Numbered from the stretch's first letter, positions 33,791 through 44,632 are shown. The stretch is DNA of 64,000 bases from Acanthosepion pharaonis (GCA_903632075.3 CAHIKZ030002090.1:5239001-5303000); one strand, 5' to 3'. Notes: generated by a model not told the origin, from the letters alone. Made by a program: numbers and translations.

Positions 33791-33904
33791 AATTTCTCAG
33801 CCACAAGATTCGAAAGATTCGCTTGGAGAATTTAATAAAAGAAGAAATGTTTCTACTGATTATATATTTCGGATTTATTTACAAATAAACATATGTCATG
33901 ATTA

Positions 33905-34055
33905 TAAATATAACTCTTTTCCCCCAGCTATAGGTTAATTAGTAAGACACAAAATTTGCGTACACAAAATTTAGATTTTGAAAAATAACCCATAGAGGTG
34001 TTGATAAACCGTTAAAGTAAAACGATCAACCAACCATTTTCTGTTTCTTTTGAGG
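33905..34055 (+). mobile_element. SINE 3' part
   Basis: CCCCCAGCTATAGGTTAATT and AAATAACCCATAGAGGTGTT, then GATAAACCGTTAAAG. Head missing. Confidence 0.75.
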
Positions 34056-34489
34056 TCTCCATGGCACAGATTGGCACGTATCGAGCGGTTAAAACGTTCG
34101 CTTTCTGCTCTCTTATAGACGGGTCTGTTCGGAAAACGAATAGCCGATTATTATAAGACAATTACAAGCAAACAGATCAATAAATTTTATTCACATTTTC
34201 TGTTTCTTTCTAAGAATCCATTATATTGTAATGTTTTATTCGTCGTGGTGCTAATGTCTTGCTGTAGTGTTTACTTGTAATTAATTAATGAATTAATTAA
34301 TTAGTTTTTCCTTATCAGTGCCTTATTAATAGCATACATTACGGATGCTTTTTATTAAGTTTGTTAAATTCATTATCTCTAAATTATGTCGTTCGTTACA
34401 CACGACCTCTTAGATCTTCAGGGTGCAATGCCAATTAATTACTTGTCATTGCATCTCTCAGGGCAATTTTACAAGACTGTGCCCATCTC

Positions 34490-34960
34490 CTCTCCACGTG
34501 ACAGGTTGTACTGGCTTACCTGATACCACCCGCAAGGAACGATCCCTGACATGACCTATCGCTATTCGCATGGCAAATGTTCTGACGAGTTTCATTCATT
34601 AATGCCAGCAACTCACATTTACAGCAACGACCCATCTTGCTACGTCCACCGAGTTGAATCACCTCCATTCCCTACGTATTGCTTCGGTAAGAAGAGTGTT
34701 CCACTCCTAAAACTTATTCCCAAGAGTCACTGATTTCTGGAAGAGACTCCCGCGTGGATGTTTCCTGGATCAATACAATCTTAATCTCTTTAAGTATTGG
34801 TTTAACCGTTATCTATCTGACATATCTTCGTAATCTCCACTTACTGATTCCTACTATTTAAATTCATTCCAAACACCTAATTCAGTAACCCGCTACCTTG
34901 AGTGGCTCTTAAGAATTGTTTTGAATGAATTTTAGTAAAAAAACAAAATGTCGAATCTCC
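34490..34960 (+). mobile_element. LINE D-like 3' end, degenerate
   Basis: The stretch TACTGGCTTACCTG ... CGCATGGCAAATGTTCTGAC corresponds to the block Y-x-(H)-G-K-C-S-D-E(L/F)-H-S-L. PKSHxFWKRLPRGCFLDQYN- and LNLFKYWFNRYLS-like text follows with frame changes. The end has the shared CCTTGAGTGGCTC signature at 34905 and an A-run at 34940. Confidence 0.65.
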
Positions 34961-34964
34961 AGTA

Positions 34965-35500
34965 ACTCTGTTATTATTCCTCTCTGGGGATCAGGAAAGT
35001 GAATCCATAGCTTTCTCAAGGAGGTTAATGCGAAGGGAAAACTAATATTTTCAGTTGGATCTCGGTTCGCCATATTGAATCTCTGTAATCGTTAATCGAT
35101 AGGCTGCACGCGCTTCTACTACCTCGGTTAATATTTTTATTAAGAGAAAATATTTTATCGCCTTCATGATATGTTTGACATTATTACTTTTCAAGAAAGT
35201 GACCTCATTCCTGATTTACTCTGATATTCTAATTTGCATCAATTTAAATTACATTTATCAAGTAGTCTTTTCGCAACGTAAGTGTTCTGCCAATGTTATC
35301 CTGATGGTTTTTATATAAGATTTCAATGCCATATTGGTTCCGTTAATTAATAACTGTGATTGTTTATTATATTATTCTTTAATTGATATTTACGAACATC
35401 CCTTTAATACAGGACAATAAAAAAAACGGCCAGGGTGGGGGGGAAATGTGTTGTGTCCATATTCCAACTGAGGTGGGCATACCTTCTTAAGTACCAAAAT
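34965..35500. other. unassigned spacer
   Basis: AT-rich, no recognised element. Confidence 0.3.
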
Positions 35501-35504
35501 TCAA

Positions 35505-35755
35505 ATCCTACGTTTTAAACTAAGCTTGTACGTCGACCACTGGAACCCATAGGAATATACAACTCTCGGTGAGGAGACAGATCTTCTTCTATAACTTTTC
35601 AAAACGTGGCTGATTATGACTCTCTACAACTTCCTATCATTCAGAGCTCTTAATAATATTTGTCTTCTTACTCTCCCTCCCACCCACTGTTCTGTCATTC
35701 ATTTACACTAACACATTACATATCTTAGTCATTTTTTCCCACTTCCTCATTTGCC
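35505..35755 (-). mobile_element. LINE A C-terminal fragment
   Basis: The minus strand reads GRVRRQILLRALNDRKL, RVIISHVLKS, equivalent to LLRATKDRKLW.AMIAYVLKG of the family. The same text is found in minus orientation at 63545. Confidence 0.6.
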
Positions 35756-35762
35756 TTAAAGA

Positions 35763-36150
35763 TTTACGGTCATATCACGTTGAAATATCGATTCCCATCC
35801 GTTCACCGAAGTTAAGCAACATTGAACCCGGTCGGTAACTAGATGTGTGACCGTTCGGGGACACTAGGTTCTGTAATGATGATATAATGGATAATGGCTC
35901 GGAATGAGAAATGGGAGAGCTGAGTTCAAATTCCAGTTTGATCCATTACTTTCATTTACGTGCAAAGACCATTTAGTAAGATATGAATCCACCTCTTCTC
36001 CTCCCAGCTATGGGTTAATTAGTAAGATTTGTGTCATTAAATCGTTAGTATTTCAAAAAAATTCTTATAACCCAAAAATATGTTTTGTTTTTAAATAAAA
36101 TTAAAAAGGTTGATAAGCCGTAAAAAAAACAAATCAATCCATCAAATATT
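35763..36150 (+). mobile_element. composite SINE: 5S-rRNA-derived head + tRNA-like unit + common tail
   Basis: 35765-35875 follows 5S rRNA: TTTACGGTCATATCACGTTG, TTCACCGAAGTTAAGCAACA (Pol III A box of 5S), AACTAGATGTGTGACCG (C box) and TTCGGGGACACTAGGTTCTG. From 35880 a tRNA-like part begins (ATAATGGATAATGGCTCGGA ... TTCAAATTCCAGTTTGATCC). It is followed by a body with CTCCCAGCTATGGGTTAATT and the tail AAGGTTGATAAGCCGTAAAA. Both heads contain internal Pol III promoter elements. This is the most complete member in the window. Confidence 0.8.
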
Positions 36151-36159
36151 ACCTTAAAT

Positions 36160-36710
36160 ATATCCTGTGAGTTTTTTCCAAAGTATCTTTCCTTTTTATG
36201 TGTCCGAGTAACATCAGGCATCTTTTTCTAGTTCTAAGTAAAATTGTCATTTATGTTGCCTTTTTTCGTAAGACATCTTCGTTGCTTACATGCTCTGTAA
36301 ATGGTATTCTCATAGTCCTTCTGTAGAACCACAATTCTTTTCTTCGTTTATCAGGAAATTGTCCAACATTCACTAACATTGATGAGAATTGATATTACGT
36401 AACTGTTTAATAATATTGTCCTGTTTCTTAATACTTCGTTTTTCATGAAGCAGATTTTGGCAGCAAATTTTGCTATGCGAATGCATTTTCGGATTTCTAT
36501 GTCACATACAAATTCCTAGATAGTTGAAAGTCTTTAAGACTCCACAATCATCATTTTTCTTAAAACTTTCTCTGGAGACACATCACTGTTATCATATCTC
36601 CTCTTCATCTATGAGAAAATTCTCCTTTATTCACTGCCATAGAGACGAACTAAGATATAAGAGATCAGCCATATTTTTTATTTCTAACCTACGTTTCCTA
36701 ATGTCTAATA
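36160..36710 (-). mobile_element. LINE A fragment, minus strand
   Basis: The minus strand includes RKRRLEIKNMADLL (36660), LWFYRRTMRIPFTEHVSNED and VLRKKATNM (36240-36340), and LLGHIKRKDTLEK (36200). Confidence 0.7.
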
Positions 36711-36894
36711 CTCTAATACTTCGTTTAGCTTTTGGAAGGCATGTTTCCGCTTTTTCGATATGTGTTCGGAATCCTTTATTACATTGGACATCATTTGTCA
36801 TAACAACTCCCAGATTTTGTGCCTGCTTGATTTTGATGTTTTTAATTCATAGCAGTCCTCTTGTAAGGTACTGGATGTTGGAAGATCTCCCCAC

Positions 36895-37240
36895 GGATAA
36901 AGAAGAAACAGGAAGCAAAAAAATATGGCTCTACAGAAGGACAATGAGAATTCTTAACGAAGTAGTCTTAAAGAAAATAGTAACATTTATATTCAGAATG
37001 AGAACGCTGAAACTTCTTGGTCATATAATGAAGAAAGAGGGTTTGCAGAACTTGACCCTCAAAGGGCATATCGAGACATAGTGGAAGGCAGCGGGTCACC
37101 TCCTAGACAATTTTGTGCGAATGGATGTTGGAACAGTTGTCAGGAGGCTTGGCAAAGGGAGAAACGCTACTAAAAGGGCCATAGGGGATAGGTAGTTGCG
37201 GAGGACCTTGATCGTCCACGTTCTGAAAGGAGACAGCATG
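36895..37240 (+). mobile_element. LINE A fragment, plus strand, facing the previous one
   Basis: WLYRRTMRILNEVVLKKIVT, RMRTLKLLGHIMKKEGLQNL, TLKGHIET, a stop, then KAAGHLLDNFVRMDVGTVV and LIVHVLKGD. Together with 36160-36710 it forms a head-to-head pair covering the same protein region. Confidence 0.75.
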
Positions 37241-37244
37241 GAGA

Positions 37245-38220
37245 AAAGTTAGTAGCTTCCATATAAGGCAGATACCTGTTTTCTCACTCGACTCTTTAAA
37301 AGGGTACCTTTTTCTATGTAATGACATTTCTGATTAACCTGCCCATTCTTTTTGTTTTATTCAAAAGATCTGGTCTTTCTCGTCTGAATTGTATCTCTGG
37401 AACCCTAGAATTCAGGCTCTATCAAAATCTTATGCATGTTTCGATTTAGTTTGATCAGAATTTTAATGTCATGACAGTGGAACTCGACAAGACAATTCGA
37501 AAATAAACATGAAACCGATGTGAGAAGTTGGTTTAAAATTTGAAAGCGCTGACAAAAGAACTCTAATAGTAAATCAGAATTAGTTATTATCGGAGCCGAT
37601 AGAGAACAAAAATCTTTGTCAATACAGATACGACTGTATCGATAACTTTTCAAATGACCCAGTTAGAGGGTATGACGGGATGGAAAATATCGACTTACAA
37701 GATATTCAGAAATTAATAGACTACTGACAATTGTATCTTTCATTATTTGGACACACGATGAAATCCCATTTCGCCTCGAGAAATGAGCAAAGCAAACGAA
37801 ACGAAGATACAATATGAAGATAAGCGTTATTCATCGGCTCAAAAGAAGAGCCGATGCTAATCCAGTTGATAACACGTGGTGCTTCTTGAAAAAGAGAAAC
37901 GTCTTAATTACTTTATGACTGCGTCCAAAAGCAAGCACAGTCGACCGTATGGTATAGACCGGTAATGCTCGAATCAAGAAGGCACTTTAGTCTGAATAGA
38001 GTTTACGGTTGCCATTCGTGAAATATGAAAGGGTTTATAATAGTGCGCCAGGCAATGCGGTTAGACAAAGGCCATGCGTGAGAAAAACATGGTATTTTCA
38101 TTAACCGAGCGCTCAGTCTTTAATAAGAGCGCAAATCTGCTATAAAACATGTCCACCCCATTAATCGCTGATAAAAATTATCATCATCCACACAACCAGA
38201 GATATATAAATATAGGAAAA
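37245..38220. other. unassigned spacer
   Basis: About 970 bases. One perfect small hairpin (ATCGGCTC / GAGCCGAT, 37833-37857). No gene recognised. Confidence 0.3.
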
Positions 38221-38221
38221 A

Positions 38222-38225
<4 letters not shown>

Positions 38226-38281
<56 letters not shown>
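38226..38281. repeat. (AT)n microsatellite
   Basis: Ends at the TA preceding the Tc1-like end CAGTAGCGTCC. Confidence 0.95.
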
Positions 38282-38282
<1 letters not shown>

Positions 38283-38285
<3 letters not shown>

Positions 38286-38700
38286 TAGCGTCCAAAACTA
38301 AGGACAAAATTTTAAAACCTAATATTTGTTAGAAATAACAACTGTGAAAACTGAAATTTTGACAACTGGTAGTCGTTATCATCCATAATAACATACTAAA
38401 ATTTGAATGCAAGACTCTGCACTGTCACACAGGTCTCAAGTAACGCAGGAATGGATGGCCGAAAATTTTCATGATCGCATAACCCCTAACATTTGATCTC
38501 CTAACTAGGCCGGTCTCAATCCATTAGATTACGAAGTGTGGAGTGTTGTTAAGAGTTAGATCAATAAACACCCCCATGTCATCAAAGATCCCTCTGAAAG
38601 CCGCCATAGAGTAATGTTCAATGTGGACCAAGACCGTTTAATTCAAGCATGGCGACAATAAGAAGTTATTGAAGCCGAAGGTTGTTTTATTAGATAAAAT
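38283..38700 (+). mobile_element. Tc1/mariner-like element, deleted, C-terminal transposase only
   Basis: The left end CAGTAGCGTCCAAAACTAAG GAC has the look of a Tc1-type terminal repeat. From 38450 the plus strand reads WMAENFHDRITPN with one substituted residue, LNPLDYEVWSVV, INKHPHVIKDPSESRHRVMF and NVDQDRLIQAWRQ, then VIEAEGCFI. This is the third-aspartate block (N-P-L-D-Y-x-x-W) and C-terminus. The middle and the other end are missing; frames are broken. Confidence 0.65.
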
Positions 38701-38814
38701 TATAAAACATAAAGTATTTTTATGGTTATTCCTTTTCCAATAATAAAGTTATTATCTGTTAATATATATGTTTTTGTATAAACATAAATCTGTTCTCAAA
38801 TACCTTACGCACTC

Positions 38815-38816
<2 letters not shown>

Positions 38817-38868
<52 letters not shown>
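38817..38868. repeat. (AT)n microsatellite
   Basis: Perfect AT of about 50 bases. Confidence 0.95.
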
Positions 38869-38869
<1 letters not shown>

Positions 38870-38870
<1 letters not shown>

Positions 38871-39025
38871 ACTGCGGCCGCTTGTGGATCCAAATACCCA
38901 CTGAAACTCCCACTATTTGCACGTTTGAATGAATATGATCTATGCTACGCTTGATCAGTTTTCGTTCGGATGCGGCCTCAAAAGGGGCCCATTGTTCCAT
39001 AGGGAACGCGGGAAATTAACTAACA
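38870..39025 (+). mobile_element. LINE C 3' end fragment
   Basis: Ends GATGCGGCCTC ... CCCATTGTTCCATAGGGAAC GCGGGAAATTAACTAAC, matching the LINE C end at 25140-25190 (CCCAATGTTCCATAGAGAAC). Confidence 0.6.
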
Positions 39026-39239
39026 TTGTCATTGATTAATGAGGCTTCACGTGTATTTGACTTGTTAAACAACGTTAGTATCATTTAAGGCGTTCCGAAT
39101 TCAAGGAGAGACGACAAATCAAACAACGCAAAAATAAAAATACCATATCTTTCTTCTTTTTTTTTCCATAATTTTATTCGTTCTTTATCCTATTGTTCTA
39201 CCAGATTTCTATCCATATTTCATCTGTATTTGATCCTAA

Positions 39240-39330
<91 letters not shown>

Positions 39331-39457
39331 TGATGTAAAAATTATTTTCAGATAGTGTGTATCTGAAAAGGAACAAAAGTAAATAAAAAGGACAAGAGGT
39401 AAAGCTATTCTTAGCCGACACGTTTTTGTCCTCTGAGGAACTTTACCAAGACAAATG

Positions 39458-39549
<92 letters not shown>
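39240..39549. repeat. (AT)n-(GT)n arrays around a repeat tail
   Basis: AT 39243-39300, GT 39301-39330, AT 39460-39512 and 39519-39549. The 130 bases between are the repeat tail listed next. Confidence 0.95.
39331..39462 (-). repeat. second copy of GAGGAC(G)AAAACG tail
   Basis: The minus strand reads CCTCAGAGGACAAAAACGTG followed by TCGGCTAAGAATAGC and the CAGATACACAC...ATCTG hairpin. The stem II side GTTCCTCAGAGGAC can pair (GUUCC/GGAC). The GAAAC core is mutated to AAAAAC. Confidence 0.55.
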
Positions 39550-39554
<5 letters not shown>

Positions 39555-39678
39555 AGAGCATGGCAAAACAGAGTTGCAGAATTGTGGATACTTACTTTGG
39601 TGAATTGAGAAGAAGCATGGTCTTACTATATGATCCACATAATCCCGATTAAAGAAAAAAGAAGAATATATGTATGCC

Positions 39679-39679
<1 letters not shown>

Positions 39680-39748
<69 letters not shown>

Positions 39749-39770
39749 TCTGTGTGTGTCTGTGTGTGTT
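39680..39770. repeat. (AT)n-(GT)n microsatellite
   Basis: Short AT then about 75 bases of GT with TTTGTC interruptions. Confidence 0.95.
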
Positions 39771-39890
39771 TAAAAATTCAGATATAACTGAAATATATCT
39801 GTAAACATACAATATAAATAAAGACAAAATGGAAATCTATCTTAGCCAACGCGTTTCGTCTTCAGATTGATTTTATAAAGGCAAATGTTG
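39771..39890 (-). repeat. third copy of GACGAAACGCG tail
   Basis: The minus strand reads CTGAAGACGAAACGCGTTGG CTAAGATAG, then a hairpin from CAGATATA ... TATATCTG. It abuts a GT array as the other two copies do. A fourth, weaker relative of the hairpin is at 45428-45458. Confidence 0.55.
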
Positions 39891-40124
39891 CTACTTTTTT
39901 TATTTTCGTTTATTATACATTAAATTAAATTGCTTAACAACCTTCATAGTTTACCTTGATTTAAGGTTAGCATGCAGTATATTTATGAGTGTTCTTAAAT
40001 TTAAAAACTTTAATAAACTAAAGACATTTTACTTTTGTTCATAAATCATTGCTGCAAAATTAAATGCTTGCATCATGCCTTCATCAGAGTCGAAACGTAT
40101 ATGCTAAGAATTTCTTTTGTCTTT

Positions 40125-40440
40125 ATTCATATCTATCTATCTATCTAAGTCTGTTTCTGTCTTTCTCATTCTGTTCCTATCTATATATCTATCTCACAGA
40201 AAACGTCCCCGAATCAACATCCACAAAATATGGACCACTTCAGCAGCTTCTTCCTTTGATCTTCTGCTTTGTGACACCAACTCCCAAGAAGATGCTTTCC
40301 CTATCGCTACAATTTTAACTTCCGTCATCTTCTCCACATATCCCTATGGACCGTGCCTCTTACTCTGTAACCATCTAACTCGATTGGCACACCCACGTTT
40401 TGTAAGAGGGGTGAAGATCACTGTAAAGAACAATGTCTAC
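40125..40440 (+). other. unrecognised open stretch after an ATCT patch
   Basis: From 40198 the plus strand is open for about 80 codons (RKRPRINIHKIWTTSAASSF ... CLLLCNHLTRLAHPRFVRGV) and is less AT-rich than its flanks. No start codon outside the microsatellite-derived part, no family recognised. It could be a LINE C-terminal remnant. Confidence 0.25.
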
Positions 40441-40691
40441 TAGAGGCACACAAACGCACACAAACGCATACACATTATCATGCGAATCCATCATAGACAA
40501 ACTAGGATTATGCTACATATGCACATATGAATTATACACAAAAATGCTGCTAGACAGGACAGACACTCGTGAGGTCTGCATAATCAATGAAAAATAAACA
40601 GTACAAAAATAAAAATTCCAGAATTTTCTGAAATACCTTTTTAGAAATCGAAACACGTTAAATTTATAAACGTTTTCTATTTGTTCATTAT

Positions 40692-40692
<1 letters not shown>

Positions 40693-40756
<64 letters not shown>

Positions 40757-40786
40757 CATTATCCTATATATATATATATATATTCT
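40693..40786. repeat. duplicated (AT)n tract
   Basis: TTGTTCATTATCC followed by AT occurs twice (40680 and 40753), so the tract and its flank were duplicated in tandem. Confidence 0.9.
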
Positions 40787-40977
40787 TTAACGCAATTGTT
40801 ATTAAAGTCAACAAACATTTTGTGTCGATTAACCTTTATTGATCAACTTTTCCAAATATTAATATCAGACAAAATATACTCAAAATCAATACCAAAATCA
40901 AATTGTAAAAACGTACTTGTGATCATCGAAGCAAAACACAAGCCACAAAAACAAAACTCTATAAATAAAATAAAATA

Positions 40978-40979
<2 letters not shown>

Positions 40980-41028
<49 letters not shown>

Positions 41029-41039
41029 TGAACAGGCTG

Positions 41040-41093
<54 letters not shown>
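40980..41093. repeat. (GATA)n array with GATATGAACAGGCTGA linker
   Basis: Two GATA blocks separated by GATATGAACAGGCTGAGATA at 41024-41043. The linker resembles those of the large array at 48303. Confidence 0.95.
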
Positions 41094-41149
41094 CCGAACC
41101 GCTTTATCGGTTTTTCCTTATCAGAACTCATCCGAGGAGGAAAATTGAG

Positions 41150-41570
41150 CACAAGAACTAAAAATTAACACCAAATGTTATATAAACACATAACACTTAC
41201 AGGCCAATTACTTTTAAAGCCACCAACTCGTCCTTCTGATGACAGGGAGAAGGCTGGTAGGACTTAATGTAAACAACACCTTCAAATTCGTCTTTCTCAC
41301 TAATGAAAACATGTCTTTGTTGCTAGATCAAGTACATTGCTGGGTTTTTATCAAATGTTCAGCTACCACCGAACTAGTTGCATTCATGCACCTATAAAAA
41401 TTGCCATTGCAAATATTGGCTGACACATTCAGATTAACTCTGAATTGTTCTACTAATAGAGTCAACGTCACATAGACATTTGAAGTGGTAAATTATGGAA
41501 CCTATATGATGAGGAGGTAGAACATCTTCCGGGCTGGTCTCAAGATTGGGCTGGCAACAAAGAATTATAG
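41150..41570 (-). pseudogene. Penelope-like element GIY-YIG domain remnant
   Basis: The minus strand reads NLETSPEDVLPPHHIGSIIY, HFKCLCDVDSISRTIQS, then after frame changes SSVVAEHLIKTQQC and SSNKDMFSLVRKT. This follows the PLE pattern (D-V-L-P-x-H-x-x-S-x-x-V-Y-x-F-x-C-x-C ... Y-V-G-R-T ... A-x-A-x-H-L). The catalytic Y-V-G is replaced by S-I-S, and stops are present. The neighbouring GATA array marks its 3' side. Confidence 0.7.
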
Positions 41571-41779
41571 TATATTGCCAAAAATGAACTTTCCACTCAG
41601 TTTTACGAATGGGCTTCAGAAAAGTGCATCAACAGGTTACATTAAAGATGACCTGTTAGCCATTAAGCAGAGATTCAAATTTCACTCGATTCACCTTCAA
41701 CATGAGAACATGTGGTCGACCCAGCTGCGCCTATTATGTACACGCGTAGGAAAGACCGTATGACAGATAAAGAAGGAAG

Positions 41780-42295
41780 ACACAGGAAGTCTCTTGAACC
41801 CTTGCGAGAATGTTGATCCCGAAATCGGAGAAAACCGCGAGTGTTTCTTATTTGACGAAATCCGGTGTTACTTATAAAACAGTTTTATTTATTTAATCTT
41901 GTGTCCTAATTAGTAATGTCAAATGATAGCATAACATAATGAACAATTACGTTTGTAGATAAGCCGTTCATATCTCCGATGTATATAGACTTTCGACAAT
42001 CTCATAGATCATACAAGACGTGAAAGTTCTGTTCTTGTTTTGAGTTTTTCAGCCATTTCCTTTTCTTTAAATATCTATCTTTGAGTAGCAACCGTTCCAT
42101 TCTTGAAAATAGCTGTATTTAGCAAAAAAAGAAAAAAAACTGAGGCAATTGTTTTTTTATAAACTCTTATTATTGTACGAGCGTCCGTTCTGGAAATTTT
42201 ATGTTTCATTGAAAATAGTCTATATTCGCAGCAGTTTTGTCAGCGATGAAGTATTCAGGTTTATCGTACAGCAATGAATACTCCAAAATATATTC
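41780..42295. other. unassigned spacer
   Basis: No element recognised; AT-rich. Confidence 0.3.
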
Positions 42296-42804
42296 ATAAA
42301 CATTTATAAAGGCCTTTCGAGCAGAGGTGTTCCCTCTGGAAATACACGTTGTGTTCTGAATCAATGGAAATGATCAGCCTATGGTGTCTCCAAGGGTTCT
42401 TTCATTTGACATACATTGTTCCTAATTTTCTTCAAAGAACTTCCTGATCTCATCAGTTATCAACTCGGTCTCCATTCTACTGACACCGTAATTTACTCCT
42501 GTCTTAATCGTAAGGTCAAATTGGCAACTAATTTTTTTTTTTTAATTACCTACAATCTATTGTTAACTGGGTTAACTTGAGATTTGTTAATTTTAACGTC
42601 TCAAAAACCAAACTGCTCTCTTTTAATAGTCTGAGATTTTTGCCTTCTATCAATATGGCTGATGCTAACCTCCAGGAGAGTGACTCCTTTCGCCTTTTTG
42701 AACTAACGTTTTCGGCTGAGATAAAGAGGAAAGATTATATTGAATCAACTAGCAGTATAACCCGTCTTCGACTGGGTCTTTCATTACTGGGAAATTTTGC
42801 CGCT

Positions 42805-43355
42805 CACTTGGAGCAGCTTAAGTTTAAAGTCAGCCCACCCGAAAATGGAGGGGTAACAATTTTTATTGGGAGTGTCCCTGAAAAAAACGTTTTTGCGTTC
42901 TCAGTCTTACATGGAAATAACCTCTTCCATGGATCGTCATAATAATAATATAGTATAATTTTTTTATTTATAATATAATTTTTTTTATAATTCTAATAAT
43001 CTTTTGCGTTAGATTTCAACTCTCTAAATTGATTCTACGCTCTTTTTACAGGCATTAAATTTTGCCTTTGATTTTTTTTGTGCAAAGTGTAAAAAATCAT
43101 TTTTTCTCGATTTTTCACCTTCAAGGTTGTAATTTTTTTTCTAGCCAATTTGGACTCAAAACAGGCACTGGAGAATTATCCATCAAGCAAAAAATTTCAT
43201 CAAAATCGGATGAAAACAGTGGCAACGCATAAACAATATCCAATCACGCACGCACACACACGCATACACACACATACATACATACATACATACATACACA
43301 CACATTTTGAGAATTATCGATATAAATAGCTAGGGTCAGCTATTAGGCAAGCCAG
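42805..43355 (+). mobile_element. insertion inside LINE D, unidentified
   Basis: About 550 bases separate GNFAAH from FFSPES in LINE D. The insert starts near AAGTTTAAAGTCAGCCCACC, contains GGAGGGGTAACAATTTTTAT and ATGGATCGTCATAATAATAA, and ends with ACACA-rich microsatellite text and AATTATCGATATAAATAGC. No ORF or exact target duplication was seen. Confidence 0.6.
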
Positions 43356-43637
43356 TTCACTGTGTCGTGCACCACAATTTTTCTCGCCAGAATCTATCTT
43401 CCATATTTCTAAATCTACTATTTGTTCGTGCTATGAATATCACGGCCACATCTGGTGTGATGTTCCTGCTATATGTTATGTGATTCTTGATCAAATCCAA
43501 AGAAGAATATTCAATGTTATTGGTCCTTACCTGGCATCTCGCCTTCAGTCACTTTTCCACTTCTGTAATGTAGCTTCTCTGTGTCTTTTCTATAAATACT
43601 TTCATGGTAATTGTTCTGATGAACTTTCCTCTATAGT

Positions 43638-43824
43638 GAAGTATTATGGTGGATGTAGTAAGAAAGGTAAGTAAGAATGTGTTGTTTTGATGTATTAAGA
43701 AATATTGTGGTATGTTCGCGTCAGTGTCTGTGGCTAGCTAAAGACATTAGAAGACCATCCCTTTACACATTCTCAATTTTTGGCCTTTTGCCACATTTTC
43801 TGTATTTAAGCAGAAATAAATATC
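43638..43824 (+). mobile_element. 187-bp orphan insertion with 15-bp target-site duplication
   Basis: ACTTTCCTCTATAGT stands at 43623-43637 and again at 43825-43839. Between them lie 187 bases beginning GAAGTATTATGGTGGATG and ending AGCAGAAATAAATATC. The flanking LINE D reading frame is split exactly here. The duplication length fits target-primed reverse transcription. The insert matches none of the SINE heads in this window. Confidence 0.8.
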
Positions 43825-44086
43825 ACTTTCCTCTATAGTACTTAGATTTATAAATATAATCGCAGTACTAGATTGGCGGAAAGGTCTCATTATTTTTCAG
43901 TTGAAATGGCCAGATGTAACTGTAAGTTCTATGCTCAAAGTTTCTTCTCTCACACTTCTCGCTTGTGGAACTCTCTTCCTGTTTCTTGCTTCCCAGTCAA
44001 CTTTGATCTCCAAAAATTTAAATTCAATTTCAATGATTATCTTCTTTTCTTTTTAAATCCCTCTTCTTTTATCGTTCGCTCTCCTT

Positions 44087-44142
<56 letters not shown>

Positions 44143-44582
44143 TCTATAACACTCGTTAACCACCTTGAGTCATAGTGGCTTTTCTGCTTCTGAAATGAAT
44201 AAAAAAAAGCCCTCCATTTTGTTTGTCATAAAATAAAAGAAATAACCATGTCAAATGATGACGGTTAGTTACAGCTTTCTTTAATTTAACATTGTGAATC
44301 GTTATGTATGTTCTTAGTGATATGTTGTAGAAGGTTTTCTTTTAGTCTTCTCCCTTTTAAAGGAACTGAGATTCTTAAAAGCGGAAGCAGGTGGATTCAG
44401 GTGAAAACAAGAATGATGAGTATAAACATCCTTTAAGAGTAATCCAAGAGTAACCAAGTTTTCAGATTTATACCAATAATCAAACTTAAATTAATATTAT
44501 GCAAGATAAGACATCCATTGAAATTCGATCTCACTATGAAAAATTTCATCATTCGTTTTTACTTCATTCCTTGTATTATTTG

Positions 44583-44632
44583 AAATCACTGAAGTTAAGC
44601 AAGGTGGAACTTTGTGACCAAAAACAGGAATA
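44583..44632 (+). other. 5S-rRNA-like relic
   Basis: ATCACTGAAGTTAAGCAAGG and GGAACTTTGTGACC follow the A-box and middle part of 5S rRNA. Isolated and short. Confidence 0.4.

Larger units (their letters stand above)
42300..44220 (+). mobile_element. LINE D copy, plus strand, broken by two later insertions
   Basis: RT text from about 42400 (TLFLIFFKELPDLISYQLGL with the YADD region degraded to HSTDTVIYSCL), FVNFNVSKTKLLSFNSLRFL, INMADANLQESDSFRLFELT, FSAEIKRKDYIEST to GNFAAH. Resumes at about 43370 with FFSPESIFHISKSTICSCYE, IQRRIFNVIGPYLASRLQSL, NVASLCLFYKYFHGNCSDEL. Resumes again at 43870 with AERSHYFSVEMARCNCKFYA, SFFSHTSRLWNSLPVSCFPV and LQKFKFNFNDYLLFF. The 3' end has a GT array (44093-44140), CCACCTTGAGTCATAG and an A-run near 44202. 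The fragments are in register, so the gaps are insertions rather than deletions. Confidence 0.85.

Noticed and set aside
35765..35875. 5S rRNA gene
   Set aside because: Too many substitutions, fused to a tRNA-like unit and SINE tail, and present in several decayed copies; a SINE head.
36524..37081. 185-codon plus-strand frame
   Set aside because: Its first two thirds are antisense to the minus-strand LINE A fragment; only the last third is LINE A in the sense direction.
37833..37857. Terminator-like hairpin ATCGGCTC...GAGCCGAT
   Set aside because: A perfect 8-bp stem, but no T-run follows and bacterial-type terminators are not meaningful here; no repeat partner was found.
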